Counted from the stretch's first letter, positions 42,455-53,631 are shown. The stretch: DNA of 64,000 nt from Clarkia xantiana subsp. parviflora (GCA_036873135.1 JAPTYO010000022.1:6849785-6913784), one strand, 5' to 3'. Notes: a model not told the origin generated them from the sequence alone. Program-made: numbers and translations.

Positions 42455-43602
42455 TGAAGGTCGCCTTGAGTGGTGCACGAGAAAAGTCGCCTTAAGTGGT
42501 GCACGATTCTTAGATTTATTCTAAGTACTGAAAAGTCGCCTTAAGTGGTGCACGATGTAAAGTCTCCTTCAGTGGTGCACGATATTAAGTCGCCTTAGGT
42601 GGCGCAAGTTGAGAAGTCGCCTTAAGTGGTGCACGACGTAAAGTCACCTTCAGTGGTGCACGATATTAAGTCGCCTTAGGTGGCGCAAGTTGAAAAGTCG
42701 CCTTAAGTGGTGCACGATGTAAAGTCGCCTTCAGTGGTGCACGATATTAAGTCGCCTTAAGTGGCGCAGGTTGAAAAGTCGCCTTAAGTGGTGTACGAGG
42801 TAAAGTCGCCTTCAGTGGTGAATGATATTAAGTCGCCTTAAGTGGCGCAGGTTGAAAAGTCGCCTTAAGTGGTGTACGAGGTAAAGTCGCCTTCAGTGGT
42901 GCACGATATTAAGTCTCCTTAGGGGACGTGAGTTGAAAAGTCGCCTTAAGTGGTGCACGATGTAAAGTCGCCTTCAGTGGTGCACGATATTAAGTCGCCT
43001 TAGGTGGCGCGAGTCGAAAAAGTCGTCTTAAGTGATGCACGAAAAAGTCGTCTTGAGTGATGCATGATTCTTAGATTTATTCTAAGTATTGAAAAGTCAC
43101 CTTAAGTGGTGCACGATTCTTGGATTTATTCTAAGTACTGAAAAGTCGCCTTAGGTGGTGCACGATACCAAGTCGCCTTGAGTTGTGCACAAGAATTAAG
43201 CCGCCTTTAGTGGTGCACGATATTAAGTCGCCTTAGGTGGCGCAAGTTGAAAAGTCGCCTTAAGTGGTGCACGATATAAAGTCGCCTTCAGTGGTGCACG
43301 ATATTAAGTCGCCTTAGGTGGCGCGAGTTGAAAAGTCGCCTTAAGTGGTGCGCGATATTAAGTCGTCTTAAGTGATGCACGAGATTAAGTCGCCTTAATT
43401 GGTGCAAGTCAGTAAATCGTCTTAAGTGATGTACGAAAATATCTTAAGTGTCGAGGCTTCGACTTAAGAAAGTATAGTAAAGCCACTGGGAGAAGTGCAA
43501 TGAAAGAATCGGAACTAAGAAAGTCTGATATTAATGGGGCTCGAAGGCCCGATGATTACAAAAGGAGGAGAATACAAAGATTCTAGCGATAAGCAGTAAG
43601 GC
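42455..43602 (+). repeat. Tat-5 post-pol tandem array
   Basis: About forty units of GTCGCCTTMAGTGGTGCACGA type to about 43440. Here they are arranged mostly as a four-unit higher-order repeat of about 95-100 bp that includes TTAGGTGGCGCAAGTTGA. CTTAGATTTATTCTAAG occurs near 42510 and 43073, with a variant near 43118. 43445-43602 shows no gene. Confidence 0.93.
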
Positions 43603-44004
43603 CTAATCCTTGTTAGCGGCATCAATGGGAATAGGGTCCGCAAGGTCTGAGGCAGAAGGCTCCACAGGGTCAGCCGTTGGAGGATTGGCTATCGGAGTCA
43701 TAGGATCGAGGAGTTTCCAATGAAGAAGTAGCCCCTCTTCACTCCGAACTTGTGGTATGCATTTCCGGCCTTGAGCATCGGCTTCTCTGGCGGAAATGAT
43801 ACATCCTTCCCGGAGAGCTGCATCATAAGCAGTGCTGAAAATTTCGTTCAGAACATAGTCGAAGTTGAAAGGCTTCCTTCCCTCGAGACCAGATCTTCTG
43901 TCTGAAATCAGCCATTGAAAGGGACGTCAGGTTTTTCCGGAAAATTACGATCAAATTAAGCAAAGATGAAGGAGAACCATAGAGAAGAAACCCTTACCTG
44001 ACAT
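43603..44004 (-). pseudogene. Tat-5 antisense gene, internally deleted
   Basis: Exon 1 ATGTCAG (44004-43998), GTAAGG donor, a short exon 2 start (RRSGLEGRKPFNF), the YFFI piece and the exon 4 tail (ANKD) ending at TAG 43605-43603. Same architecture and joins as in Tat-3. Confidence 0.8.
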
Positions 44005-44136
44005 GATAATGGGAGGCTGGAAGAATGAACCTGACATTGCCAAAAAGAGGGCCGAAGAAATACTAAGGTCTCAAGAGTTGCAGTAAGCTTTCGAAAATTT
44101 GTAGGTGATAAGAGGAAATTGTACCCTGGGTAAGGT

Positions 44137-44226
44137 TTTTATAGGCGAAGAGGGCAGTCGAGGGGGCACTTTAATCTGAACCGTCGAAGTTGAAACGTTC
44201 TAATCTGGACCGTTGAGATGAAACGT
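44137..44226 (-). promoter_or_regulatory. Tat-5 antisense promoter
   Basis: Minus-strand TATAAAA (44143-44137), 133-139 bases before the antisense ATG, with the twin motif at 44171-44226. 44227-44526 has no gene and leads to TTGGGGGCAAA before the LTR. Confidence 0.65.
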
Positions 44227-44526
44227 GCAGAATGGACGGAGGTGCAATGATGAAATATCCTGAAAAGTACTTTTCAGAAAAAGCAGACACAGAGAATCAG
44301 GCACGGGTACTGATGACGTCACTCCATTATCTACTGCATTTAATGCACTGGGGAACCGAGGAGACCCCTAGGACTTAACAGTCATCTACAAAACACTGAG
44401 GAAACGTGAAGGAGAAGACTAATAAAGGAGTAACCGAACCAAGGGAAAGATCCCCGATTCCAGTATCTAAAGATCGGGAGTTGGAAGACACGACGAACTA
44501 AAAGTCCCTTATGTCTTGGGGGCAAA

Positions 44527-45222
44527 TGATGGGTTCGATTACACCCGTCAGGCCCTTTAACAGGGAGGAAACGGCAAAGAGGCCCACCAGGCCCAAAATG
44601 AAGGTCAAGATGACCTAGGAGGAGGGTCCCGACAAAGGGAGTCCCGATGATGAAAGGTCCCGACAGAGTCGGTCCCGACAGATGAGCTGGAAACTCCCGA
44701 TGAGAAGCCTTTAAGTAGGCCCCGATGATGAATCCCTGAGAATGATTAACCCTGTCACGATGACGAGGGGCCTCGAGCGGTGACATAACGAGATAACTCT
44801 GGAGTCCCCGACGGGAGTCGGGACTCGTTACCAGAGGATAAGGCCAAGATATGCGGGGCGTGGCCGAGATAAGCGGGACGTGGTTACGATACACAGAGCG
44901 TGGCCGAGATACGCGGGGCATGGCCGAGATACGCAAGATCACACCCGAGATACGCGGGATACGGGCTAACCACCCCTAACGGTTCACCAGGTACCTGAGG
45001 CATCTCTTTGCCTATAAAAGGGCAGGAGGTCACCTCAGAACATTAACGTTGAATTCAATACACTTTGAGATTATTGCTTGCCAGTCATACGAGATACTCA
45101 TTTAAGCATCGGAGAGCGATTCTGGGTCACCGCCCGGTCTATCCCCTCTTGCAGGATTGCGTGGAGCAAAGGAGCTAGGATTGACGTCAAAGTCTGTACC
45201 AGAGTTCCACCGTGATCCAACA
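44527..45222 (+). repeat. Tat-5 3' LTR
   Basis: 696 bp with the same ends as the 5' LTR. Differences from it are scattered, including AAGCGG for CGCGGG in one U3 repeat. Confidence 0.95.
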
Positions 45223-45882
45223 ATCAGCGATAATGGTCCTCTGTTTAACGAGGCTCAAGTGAAGGAGTATCTGGAGGATCTGAATATCGAGCATCGGACA
45301 GCCTCTGTCCATCATGCTTAAACCAATGGACAGGTGGAGTCAGCCAACAAAATTGTGATGGATGGCCTGAAGAAAAGGGTCTATGCCTTGAAGGGCAAAT
45401 GGCTGAACGAGCTGGAAAATGTGCTTTGGGCTGTTAGAACAACACCCAAACGATCAACTGGGGAGACTCCGTTTGGCCTTGTTTATGGCACGGAGGCAGT
45501 TGCTCCCGTGTAAATAGCTGTGGCGTCCCATCGGATGAGGTACTACGAGCCTTTGACGAATGATGAAATGAGACGTCTGGAATTGGACTTGCTCGAGGAA
45601 AAGAGGCGGGATGCCGACGAAGTCCAGGCTCGAATGCGTTTGGCGACGGCCAGATATTACAATCGGCGAGTTAAGTCCATACAGTTCTTTGTCGGAGAAA
45701 TGGTTTGGCGTCGGAACGAGTTCACCCTTTTGGATCGGATCAACAAGATGTCACCAAAATGGGAAGGACCTTATAAGGTCATGGGGATGCCAGCTCCAAA
45801 TGCGTATAAGTTGGAAGACCTCGATGGCAGAGTATTAAAGCATTCTTTCAGTGGTGAACACTTGAAGAAGTGTCATGTTTGA
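45223..45882 (+). pseudogene. Tat-4 integrase, 3' part
   Basis: Resumes exactly in frame after Tat-5 with ISDNGP (the ATCAG duplicate at 45223-45227), then the core Glu (GQVESANK), the GPYKV motif and HLKKCHV at the TGA 45880-45882. Further stops are TAA 45319-45321 (relatives CAG) and TAA 45511-45513 (relatives GAA). This is the rest of the gene that begins at 31210. Confidence 0.95.
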
Positions 45883-46468
45883 TATTAAGTCGCCTTCAGT
45901 GGTGCACGATGTTATTAAATCGCCTTCAGTGGTGCACGATGTTATTAAGTCGCTTTCAGTGGTGCACGATGTTATTAAGTCGCCTTAAGTGGTGCAAGTT
46001 ATCTATCGTTTGATTCGATGTAAGCAGATTTTGAGCCATCAATGAATAAAGAGGTTGCTTCCGATTAGATTGTTCTTAGATTTATTCTAAGTGTTGTTAA
46101 GTCGCCTTAAGTGGTACAAGTAAATGGCCTTAAGTGGCAAAGTCGCCTTAAGTGGTGCGTGGTCTTAGATTTATTCTAGTGTGGCTAAGTCGCCTTAGGT
46201 GGTGCGAATTGAATTGCCTTAGTTGGGACGATTAAATCGCCTTAAGTGGTGCGGGCTAAATCGCCTTAAGTGGTGTGGGCTAAATCATCTTAAGTGATGT
46301 GCTGAAATGTCTTAGGTAACGTGTTGAATCGCCTTAAGTGGCATAGTTAAGTCGATTTAAGAAGTGCAACGATAAATCGGAACTAAGATAGTTTGGTATT
46401 TGAGAGGACTCAAAGGCCCGAGGAGTCATTACAAAGAGAGAAATTACAAGGACTATAAAGATAGAGCA
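45883..46468 (+). repeat. Tat-4 post-pol tandem array
   Basis: Degenerate GTCGCCTTMAGTGGTGCA units to about 46375, with the inverted repeat CTTAGATTTATTCTAAG at about 46076. The first three units are spaced by GATGTTATTAA. It is as short as in Tat-1 and far shorter than in Tat-3. Confidence 0.9.
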
Positions 46469-49296
46469 TTAAGCTTGGTCCTCGTCAGCATCGGCGGAAG
46501 CAGGATCCACGAGATCTGTGGCGGAAGGCTCCACAGGATTGGACCCTTGGAGGTCAGTCGGTGAAGGTTCAGCTGCTGGAGGGTCGATTATCGGGAGATC
46601 AACTGTCGGGAGATCGGCACTTGGAAGCTCCGCCACGTCTTCAATGCCCGCGGGGGGTGTTACCCTCATCACTCTCCTCCGAGAGGTCGAAATACCTCTT
46701 CGCAAAGGGGGCGAGAGTCGCAGACTTATCGAAGTTAATGGCGTCGCCATACTCCAGATGGAGCTCCTTGACCACATTGAAGAGGGTGTTCTCCACCTCC
46801 GTGGTGCAGAATTTCATCGCGTCAGCTTGGAAGTCCTCGGAGCCCCGATAATCTTCCCGACCCTTGGTTTCAGCCTCGGCCAGCTTGGCAGGGATCTCAG
46901 CAATCTCCCGATCCTGGACCGCATTGGCGTCTTCCAGAGCCTTCTTCTCGAGGACAAGTCTGTCCCGAGCCTCCGCATCCTTTTTCCGCTCCTGCTGCTC
47001 CCGCTTCAGCAGCCCCTCGAAGTCCTGAACCCGCTTTTGGAGGTCCCGAGTCTTTCGATTAAGGATGGCCTGCTCCTTAGCCAATTTTCCCCTCGAAGAC
47101 TCGGAGGCGGCGAGATCCTCCTCAAGCTTGGCTACAACCGCGGGAGCCCCATTGGCCCGCTCCTGGTCCAGAGCCTCCTCGAGGGCCAAGATGTACCCGA
47201 AGCAGCGGTTTATGTCCGCCATCTCCTGCGAAGAAAAGAGGAAAAGGTTAGCACATGAATATATTGCCTTATCGATTAAAGGGAGAAAATAGGAACTTTA
47301 CCTCCACCCGACGAATAGCCATTCCACGGATATCCGCGCGGATGTCCTCCCGATCCAGGGAGAGCGGAAGCCTCAGAGACGGCAGAATCGAGCCTGCCAC
47401 CAAATGCAGACCCAGCTCAGGGTATGTATCACCCTGTCGGAGCTGGACCCCTTGCAGCGTCTGGATCGGGGTCCAGGGAGCCGCCTCCTGGTTGGGGTCG
47501 TAGACCTTGTAGAAGCTCTCGTCCAAGGGGAGAGGAGGAGGACCGACTGGAGTCGTGGAGGAGCGCATCTCCGAGTCGCCCTGGGACCCAGAGGGAGTCA
47601 AGCTGTGAATGGGCGAATGCTGCTGCGAAGGAGGTGAGGGGGGCAGCCCCTGGAGGTTGGCTTCAGTGGGGACTGCCTCGTCCCCCGACGACGAATCAAG
47701 GCGAGGCCCTCGTCTGTATCCTCGGAGGAGTGTAGATCTTCCACCCGACGAAACTGATCGCCTGTCGGGGTTTCTTCAGCCCCCGATCCCATCGGGGCAG
47801 GAAGTTGAGGGAGACCCTCTCCAACTTGAGCACCAGGAAGTGGTGCCCCTGCTGAAGTTCTAGCCCCCGACCGAGTTCCCGGTTGACCTGCACCTAGAGG
47901 ATGAGATGCTTCAGAAAGATAGTCAGGAAGTTGGTCAGGATCCTTACACCAAATGACGCGCCGGGAGAGGTATTGGTCCTTCCCGTGGTAGTTGTAGTAA
48001 CCCGCTTTGAGGATGCGGGGAGTTTCCCCTCGGAGGATGCGTTTGATCTCTCTGATTCTGGCCTCCTTGCTGGAGGGGATTAACTCCTTAGGAACTTGCT
48101 TCCTGTACGACTTAATAGCTAGGCGGAGCTGTTTACCTTCTTCGGAATTTTGGAAATTGAAGAGCCTGTCCATCTCCTCTACTCGGGTCCGCTTAGTCCT
48201 CTCCGCGGAGGGAGATCCCGACGAAGCGGTGGCCTTCTTTGCCAACTTCCTCTTCCGCGCGGGGCGCTGGACATCATCGGTCTCTCCCTGCTTAAGGAGG
48301 AGATTGGTCAGCAGTGATACCTTGTTAGCTGCAAACAATGGAAAAACAGAGACATGATCAGAAATATTACCCAAGGAACCATATTGGAGGGGCCGTCGTG
48401 GAGTTGACCCCCATAGATCGTATCGAGGAGGCGGATCCCGGCATCCACCAGGTCCCGCTCCTTGAGTGAGTTAGCGTCAAGGGGAGTGTAAGACTCCCCC
48501 CAACGGTAAAGCTGGATGCAATGAAAGATTTGGAAATCTTCGTCGGAATAGGTGTGATAAGCGGGAGGAGAGTCCGCTTCAACCTCCCATCGGGGCCATG
48601 GGATAGAACTGTTCTTAATGAAGAAGTAGCTCCTCTTCCACCCGCTGTTGTCGGACCCTGTGTCAATGAGGAGCCCCCGACCCTTAACAACCTTCCAGGT
48701 GACGCTGGTCCAACTACACCGTGCAAGCTGCTGCTTATTCCATTTTGGCATCCGAGGTTAGAAGGCGCAAACCCCAGCCTCGATGCACTTCATTCTGTAG
48801 AAGGTCCGGAAGAGTTGGAGGCTGTAGACCCACTTTTGTCGGAAGCAGAGGACTTGAAAAGCATTCCACACGCGGATGGCGTGTGGGGAGAAGGTAGTCG
48901 GATGCGTCTTGTAATGGGCGCACATCTCAACCAAATTCCCGCAAAAGGGGAATCGGATCCCTGCCGATATCTGTCAGGTGGAGACAAATACCTCCCCTGC
49001 CTCGGGATGAGTGACCACAGGGTCGCTCGAGGCACGGTGGCGAGAGTAAGGAAGGCGAGGCTCCCAGGTTAAGGTAATGCATCCTTCTTGGAGAGCTGCA
49101 TCATAGGCAGTCACCGAGATTTCATTGGGAGCGTAATCGAAGTTGAAGGGTTTTCTCCCCTCAAAACTGGATCCGTTGTCTGAAAATTAGCCATGGCAAG
49201 AAAAGGCGTGGTGGGTTTTCGGAAAAATGCAAGCAAACTGATCAAAGACAAGGGAAAAGCTACGTTAACATCAGAGAAGGAAGTCTTACTAGACAT
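46469..49296 (-). pseudogene. Tat-4 antisense gene, four exons, damaged
   Basis: Exon 1 ATGTCTA (49296-49290), intron with GTAAGA donor and ATTTTCAG acceptor (49289-49180), exon 2 49179-48371, a 50-base intron (48370-48321), exon 3 48320-47302, a 76-base intron (47301-47226, donor GTAAAG, acceptor TTCTTCGCAG) and exon 4 47225-46469, ending ...ADEDQA. Exon 2 carries the conserved CGNLVEMC-like and RSYFFI blocks and two stops (near 48765 and 48974). Exon 3 is basic, then Pro-rich, with a shift near 47650. Exon 4 is a long coiled coil (LEEALDQERANGAPAVVAKL) with a shift near 46690 before its acidic tail. Best copy for seeing the gene model beside Tat-6. Function unknown. Confidence 0.82.
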
Positions 49297-49456
49297 GATG
49301 AATCGGAGCGAAAAGGATGATGTTAACGGTCGCCGGAAGACTGATCGGAAAAGAGGAAGCCGAAGAAGAACTTGAGCTTTCGAAGTTGCAGAGCTTTTGA
49401 AATCGCAGATAGTGAAACGGTAAAAGAGAAAGAAGAACGGCGCCCAGAATTGAGGG

Positions 49457-49545
49457 TTTTATAGGAGAAGGGATGGTCGAAAGGACATTCTAATCTGGAC
49501 CGTTGAAGGTGAAACGTTTCAATCTGAGCCGTCGAGATAAAAGGG
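49457..49545 (-). promoter_or_regulatory. Tat-4 antisense promoter
   Basis: Minus-strand CCTATAAAAC (TATAAAA 49463-49457), about 160 bases before the antisense ATG, with two tandem copies of the 28-bp CCGTYGA-type motif at 49488-49545. 49546-49832 holds no gene and ends in the TTGGGGGAAAA tract before the LTR. Confidence 0.68.
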
Positions 49546-49832
49546 GGCGGAATGGAAACAGACGTTAACGATGAAACGGCCTGAAAAGTTCTTTTTCAGA
49601 AAAAGCAGACACGAGAACCCAAGCCGTCGCTTCGTTACCCGCTGCATTTAATGGCTGAGTAATCTAAGAATCTTCTCGGATTTGGTGACTATCCCCGAGG
49701 TATCGAGGAATTGTAGACGAGAAGACCCGTGTTAATAATCTTTGTCAAAGGAAAAGCCTCCGATACCGATATCGGGAGGTCGGGAGTTGAAAGACACGAC
49801 GAACTGTAAGTCCCTCATGTCTTGGGGGAAAA

Positions 49833-50556
49833 TGATGGGTTTCGCTATAGCCGTTAGGCCCTTTAACGACGAGCAAACGGTGAATAGGCCCACTGAGCCC
49901 TAAAAGAGGTCAAGAAGACCAATGCGAAGGGTCCCGACAAGATGAGTCCCGATGGTGGACGCTCCCGATGATATGCCTTTAAGTAGGCCCCGATGATATG
50001 CCTTTAAGTAGGCCCCGACGATATGCCTTAAAGTAGGCCCCGATATTGAATCCCTGAGAAGATTGGCCCTATCCCGATGACGAGGGGCCCCGAGCGGTGA
50101 CCAAACGAGATAACTCTGGAGTCCCCGATATTGGTCGGGACTTGCTATCATAGGTTGAGGCCGAGAAACACGCCCTCTATCAGAGTAGTGGGGAAGTGGC
50201 CCGAGATAAGCCGAACGCGGCCAAGATAAGCGGGACGTGGCCGAGATTAGCGGAACGTGGCCGAGATAAGCGGGACGTGGCCGAGATAAGCGGAACGTGG
50301 GCTAACTGCCCTGTCAGTTCATCAGGTAACTGGGGTAACTCCTCTCCTATATAAAGGAGGAAGTTACCTCAGATCATATAGAGACTTATATATACTCATA
50401 CATTTGCTTGCCTTGCCTGCCACGAGATTCTCATTTAAGCATCGGAGAGGGATTCTGGGTCACCGCCCGGTCTATTTCCCTCTTGCAGGATTACGTGGAG
50501 CGAAGGATTTCGGATTTCCGTCAAGACCGTACCGGAGTTCCAACCGTGATCCAACA
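49833..50556 (+). repeat. Tat-4 3' LTR
   Basis: 724 bp. Compared with the 5' copy, 37 bases (GGGTCCCGACAAGGTCGGTC and following) are missing near 49957. The TATA region reads TATATAAA. Confidence 0.95.
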
Positions 50557-50561
50557 CACAT

Positions 50562-51282
50562 GAGAAGCATACTTGAGATGAAAGTTCTACAGTCAAGATA
50601 ATTTACTAGTTATCTGGAAAGATTTTTTTTTTTGTTTTTTTAATGAGTAAAAAAAAACAATGCATCTAGGTTGCTCAAAATTAAGAATCAGGCGAAAAGC
50701 TTTTTTTTTTTTTTTAAATCAATGCATCTGAAACACATGTTTAGAAATAAAAATCTACAACTAAGGGATTAACTAATTAGCTAAAAATGTTTTTTTTTTT
50801 GTTTTTTTCAGAAAAAAATGCATTTTAAAATTAGAAGCTCTAATAGCTAAAAGGGCTAAAAGGGAGTTAAATTTCTCATGAAAATATTTTTTTGAAAATA
50901 ATGCGCGAATGATGCGTTAATTATGAATTACAACTTACCTGGTTTTTTTTTTTTTTAAATAATGCGAATGAAACACATATCTTAGAACAAAATTTAGGTA
51001 AGAGTTTTTTTTTTTTTTAAAGAAAAAAACAATGCATACAAAATGCATGTTTGGAAAGAAATTTTTACAACTAAATGACTAACTACTTAGCTGAATTTTT
51101 TTTATTTTTTTTAAATGCAATGAGATGATTGCATGAGAAATAAAAGCTATACAAACAGTCGCCTGATAACATTTACAACAAAAACAGATCATGTTAGGGG
51201 GGTAAAAAAAAAATGTGTGGCTTTGCTCTACAAGGTAGGTTCCACTGATAGGTTCCCGACAAGGTGGTTTCCTCACCCCATT
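50562..51282. repeat. AT-rich degenerate minisatellite, right part
   Basis: Continues the array of 29437-30406: AATGCATAYGAAACACATG-like cores, TTGAAATAAAA and T-runs of 10-17 bases (50628, 50701, 50788, 50943, 51005). 51160-51282 is unique-looking with a GGTTCCCGACAAGGTGG segment. No gene. Confidence 0.7.
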
Positions 51283-51287
51283 ATAAG

Positions 51288-51773
51288 AAGGGTTAAAGGT
51301 CCTTTTGGTACCACATGTTTGCAAAAATTACACTGTTCATACCACTAGTATTTTTTTCGTACCGAATTGGTACAATATGTTTCCAAACCTTACTGTTTTG
51401 GTACCTCCGTTAGGGTTCCGTCAAAAACAGCCGTTAAATGGCATGTGCCATGCACGTGACCAGCCCGAAACTTTCAATTTTGTTACAATTTAGTCCATCT
51501 AATACATCCCTAGGCTAAGTTTTAGGACTAAATTGAACAAAATAAAAGTTAGGGATGTATTAGATGGACTAAATTGTAACAAAATTGAAAGTTTTGGGCT
51601 GGTCACGTGCATGGCACATGCCATTTAACGGCTGTTTTTGACGGAACCCTAACGGAGGTACCAAAACAGTAAGGTTTGGAAACATATGGTACCAATTCAT
51701 TACGAAAAAATACTAGTGGTATGAACAGTGTAATTTTTGCAAACATGTGGTACCAAAAGGACCTTTAACCCTT
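51288..51773. mobile_element. Foldback / MITE-like element, 486 bp
   Basis: Left arm 51288-51512 and right arm 51550-51773 are nearly perfect inverted copies (ends AAGGGTTAAAGGTCC and its complement) around a 37-base spacer. ATAAG at 51283-51287 is repeated at 51774-51778 and may be the target duplication. It has no coding capacity. The long arms resemble Mutator-like MITEs, but a 5-bp duplication would be unusual for that group, so the superfamily is open. Confidence 0.85.
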
Positions 51774-51778
51774 ATAAG

Positions 51779-52090
51779 AATCATAAGACCTTCGCAAGCG
51801 AGTAGAGTTTTTCCGAGTCGTACCGGCGGCCCAGCCGCTCTGGTCGTACCGTACTAAACCTCCGGGGTTCCTAGACGCCATGGGTTTTAGGCGTTTTGGA
51901 CATTACACTAAAGTGGTGTGTGCAAATACAAATAATGCATAATCGAACAAAGAAAAATAGTCAGTCATAAAAAATTAACTCCACACCTGAAATTACACAA
52001 AAACAATCAAGTTAGAATAACAAAGTCAAATATGAATAAAAAATAAAACATGGAAAATAAGCAAATACAAAGAGCCCGAACCCTCGATCT
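51779..52090 (-). other. Internal leader of minus-strand Ogre-like element
   Basis: A-rich plus strand between the MITE and the PBS. No frame. The position fits the untranslated leader of the element transcribed leftwards from the LTR at 52112. Confidence 0.45.
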
Positions 52091-52108
52091 TCCCCAGCAG
52101 AGTCGCCA
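52091..52108 (-). other. Ogre-type primer-binding site
   Basis: On the minus strand TGGCGACTCTGCTGGGGA, three bases from an LTR-like CA end. This is the tRNA-Arg-type PBS I know from Ogre and related Tat elements. It sets a minus-strand element whose LTR begins at 52112. Confidence 0.75.
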
Positions 52109-52813
52109 AATTGTCGGACCTAAAATCTGACCTAAGGCGAATAACGTTTTGAAAACGTGGAATTTTGAAAAGAGTCAGTTAATTATTAGGCTAACTAGAA
52201 TCCTAAACTACCTAAACGAATAACTAATTAAACACCTAAGTATTAAATCAGTCTACGATCAGAAATACGAGTTCGGGGGTTTTATTACGAATTAAAACTC
52301 ATGGAATTAATCACGCCCTTTAGGTACTCAATTCACAAATTCGCCAATTTTATTGTTTATACATATATTACACTAAATTAATCCATCAATGTCAAAATTA
52401 TCAAATATCATCTCATGAAAAGATATTACCAAATATAATCCCAAATCTAAAAATTAATTATAACCTATAACTTCTATTAAAAATGAAATCTAAAATACTA
52501 AAAAAACTTTTAACATGCTATCAAATTAAACTTAATCACTTTAAATTAAACTACTAATTAAATTTTACCAACTACATTTAAACTATTAATTAAATCTAAC
52601 TAAATACATTTAAATTATTAGTTAATTGTAATATAATAATAATAATATAAAACATAAAATATAATAAAAAAATATTAATAATAAACTATTAATTAAAAAA
52701 AATAGCAACAGACCTGCGAATTAGAAGATGGTCGCAGCAGCCTGGACACCGGCATCGGCAGGAAACGGCGGAGCTCCGGCGCGGTGGCGAGACGCTCTGG
52801 CGGGCTTCAGGTC

Positions 52814-52895
52814 GTGGAGAGAGAGAGAGAAAGCGAGCGAAAGAGAGAGAGAGAGAGAGCAGGCGGAGAGAGAGAGCAGGCGGAGAGAGAGAAGG
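52814..52895 (+). repeat. GA-rich microsatellite
   Basis: Imperfect (GA)n / GAGCAGGCGGAGAGA repeats within the GC-rich part of the Ogre-like LTR. Long frames on both strands here are low-complexity consequences of this composition. Confidence 0.85.
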
Positions 52896-53335
52896 AGGAG
52901 GTCGACGTCGGAGCTGGGCGGGCGGAGGTCGCGCGGTGGCGTCGGGCGGAGGTGCCGTCGCGCGGTGGCGTCGGGCGGAGGTGTCGTCGCCGATGTGGCC
53001 GGAGAGGCCATCGTGGGGGCCGGAGGGCGTTAGACGAGGATCACGGCGGGGGACGGGGAAGGGCCACCAGCGGACAGGGACGCGTCGGAGTTCCGGGCAC
53101 AGGTGCGGAGCCGGGCAGCGGCACTGGTGGTCGAGCTGGGGCGGCGGTAGGGCTGGGCCGCCGGAGGGTGGTGGACCGTGGCCGGTGGGGTTGGCTGTAA
53201 GGGAGCGGAGCTGCCAGAGAGAAGAAAAAAAAAAAACTAATTCACTAGAAGACAAAAATCGCACAGAACCCGAAAATAATGTATTATTGCTTCTTTTTTG
53301 TGTTTTTCTGTCCTTTACAATGTAACCTAGACCCC

Positions 53336-53343
53336 TATTTATA
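53336..53343 (-). promoter_or_regulatory. TATA box of Ogre-like LTR
   Basis: Minus-strand TATAAATA followed by GGGG, a strong plant TATA context, about 1.2 kb from the PBS. Transcription would run leftwards. Confidence 0.55.
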
Positions 53344-53631
53344 CTAAAACTCTAGTTTAGTTTACATATAAAATTTAAATAAAAAATTGCTAACAGATAA
53401 TTATTCTAGAGAATATTCCTAAGTATATTTATCTTTACAAATAATTTTCTAAAAAAAAAAAAAAAAACTAATTATTATATATATATTTTAAAAATTCCGT
53501 AAATATTAAATATATTCGAAATAATTTAAAATATATTTTATAATAATTTCCCTAATGTGCCCTTGAGCATTTTTGGAGACTTCGTGGCTTGACGCGTCCG
53601 GAATTTGACGTATCATGTGTAACGTCGTTAC

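Larger units (their letters stand above)
36126..45222 (+). mobile_element. Tat-5: Tat element nested in Tat-4 integrase
   Basis: 9.1 kb with LTRs 36126-36820 and 44527-45222, duplication ATCAG (36121-36125, 45223-45227). Same subfamily as Tat-3 (LTR sequence, gag start, shared antisense deletion), but it keeps the gag core. The LTRs differ at about 20 positions. Gag-pol has three stop codons and three frame changes. Confidence 0.96.
30412..50556 (+). mobile_element. Tat-4: Tat element with one frame and many stops, host of Tat-5
   Basis: LTRs 30412-31172 and 49833-50556, duplication CACAT (30407-30411, 50557-50561). Without Tat-5 it would be about 11 kb. Gag-pol stays in a single frame but has eleven stop codons. 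The antisense gene is nearly full length. The LTRs differ at about 20 bases plus a 37-bp deletion. Confidence 0.95.
52112..53631 (-). repeat. Long LTR of Ogre-like element (outer end not seen)
   Basis: Starts TGTCGGACC on the plus strand (an LTR ending ...GGTCCGACA on the minus strand). AT-rich 52160-52715; GC-rich 52720-53220; then a minus-strand TATAAATAG box at 53343-53336 that would start a transcript running leftwards through the GC-rich part to the PBS. 53560-53631 reads into Tat-6, which probably landed inside this LTR. The outer border and the partner LTR are not in the window, so the extent is inferred. Confidence 0.6.

Noticed and set aside
52689..53264. Long overlapping frames on both strands (up to about 190 codons)
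   Set aside because: Composition is extremely biased (GA repeats, CGGCGG), both strands are open at once, and the products are low-complexity Pro/Arg/Ser strings. The region lies inside a presumed LTR.
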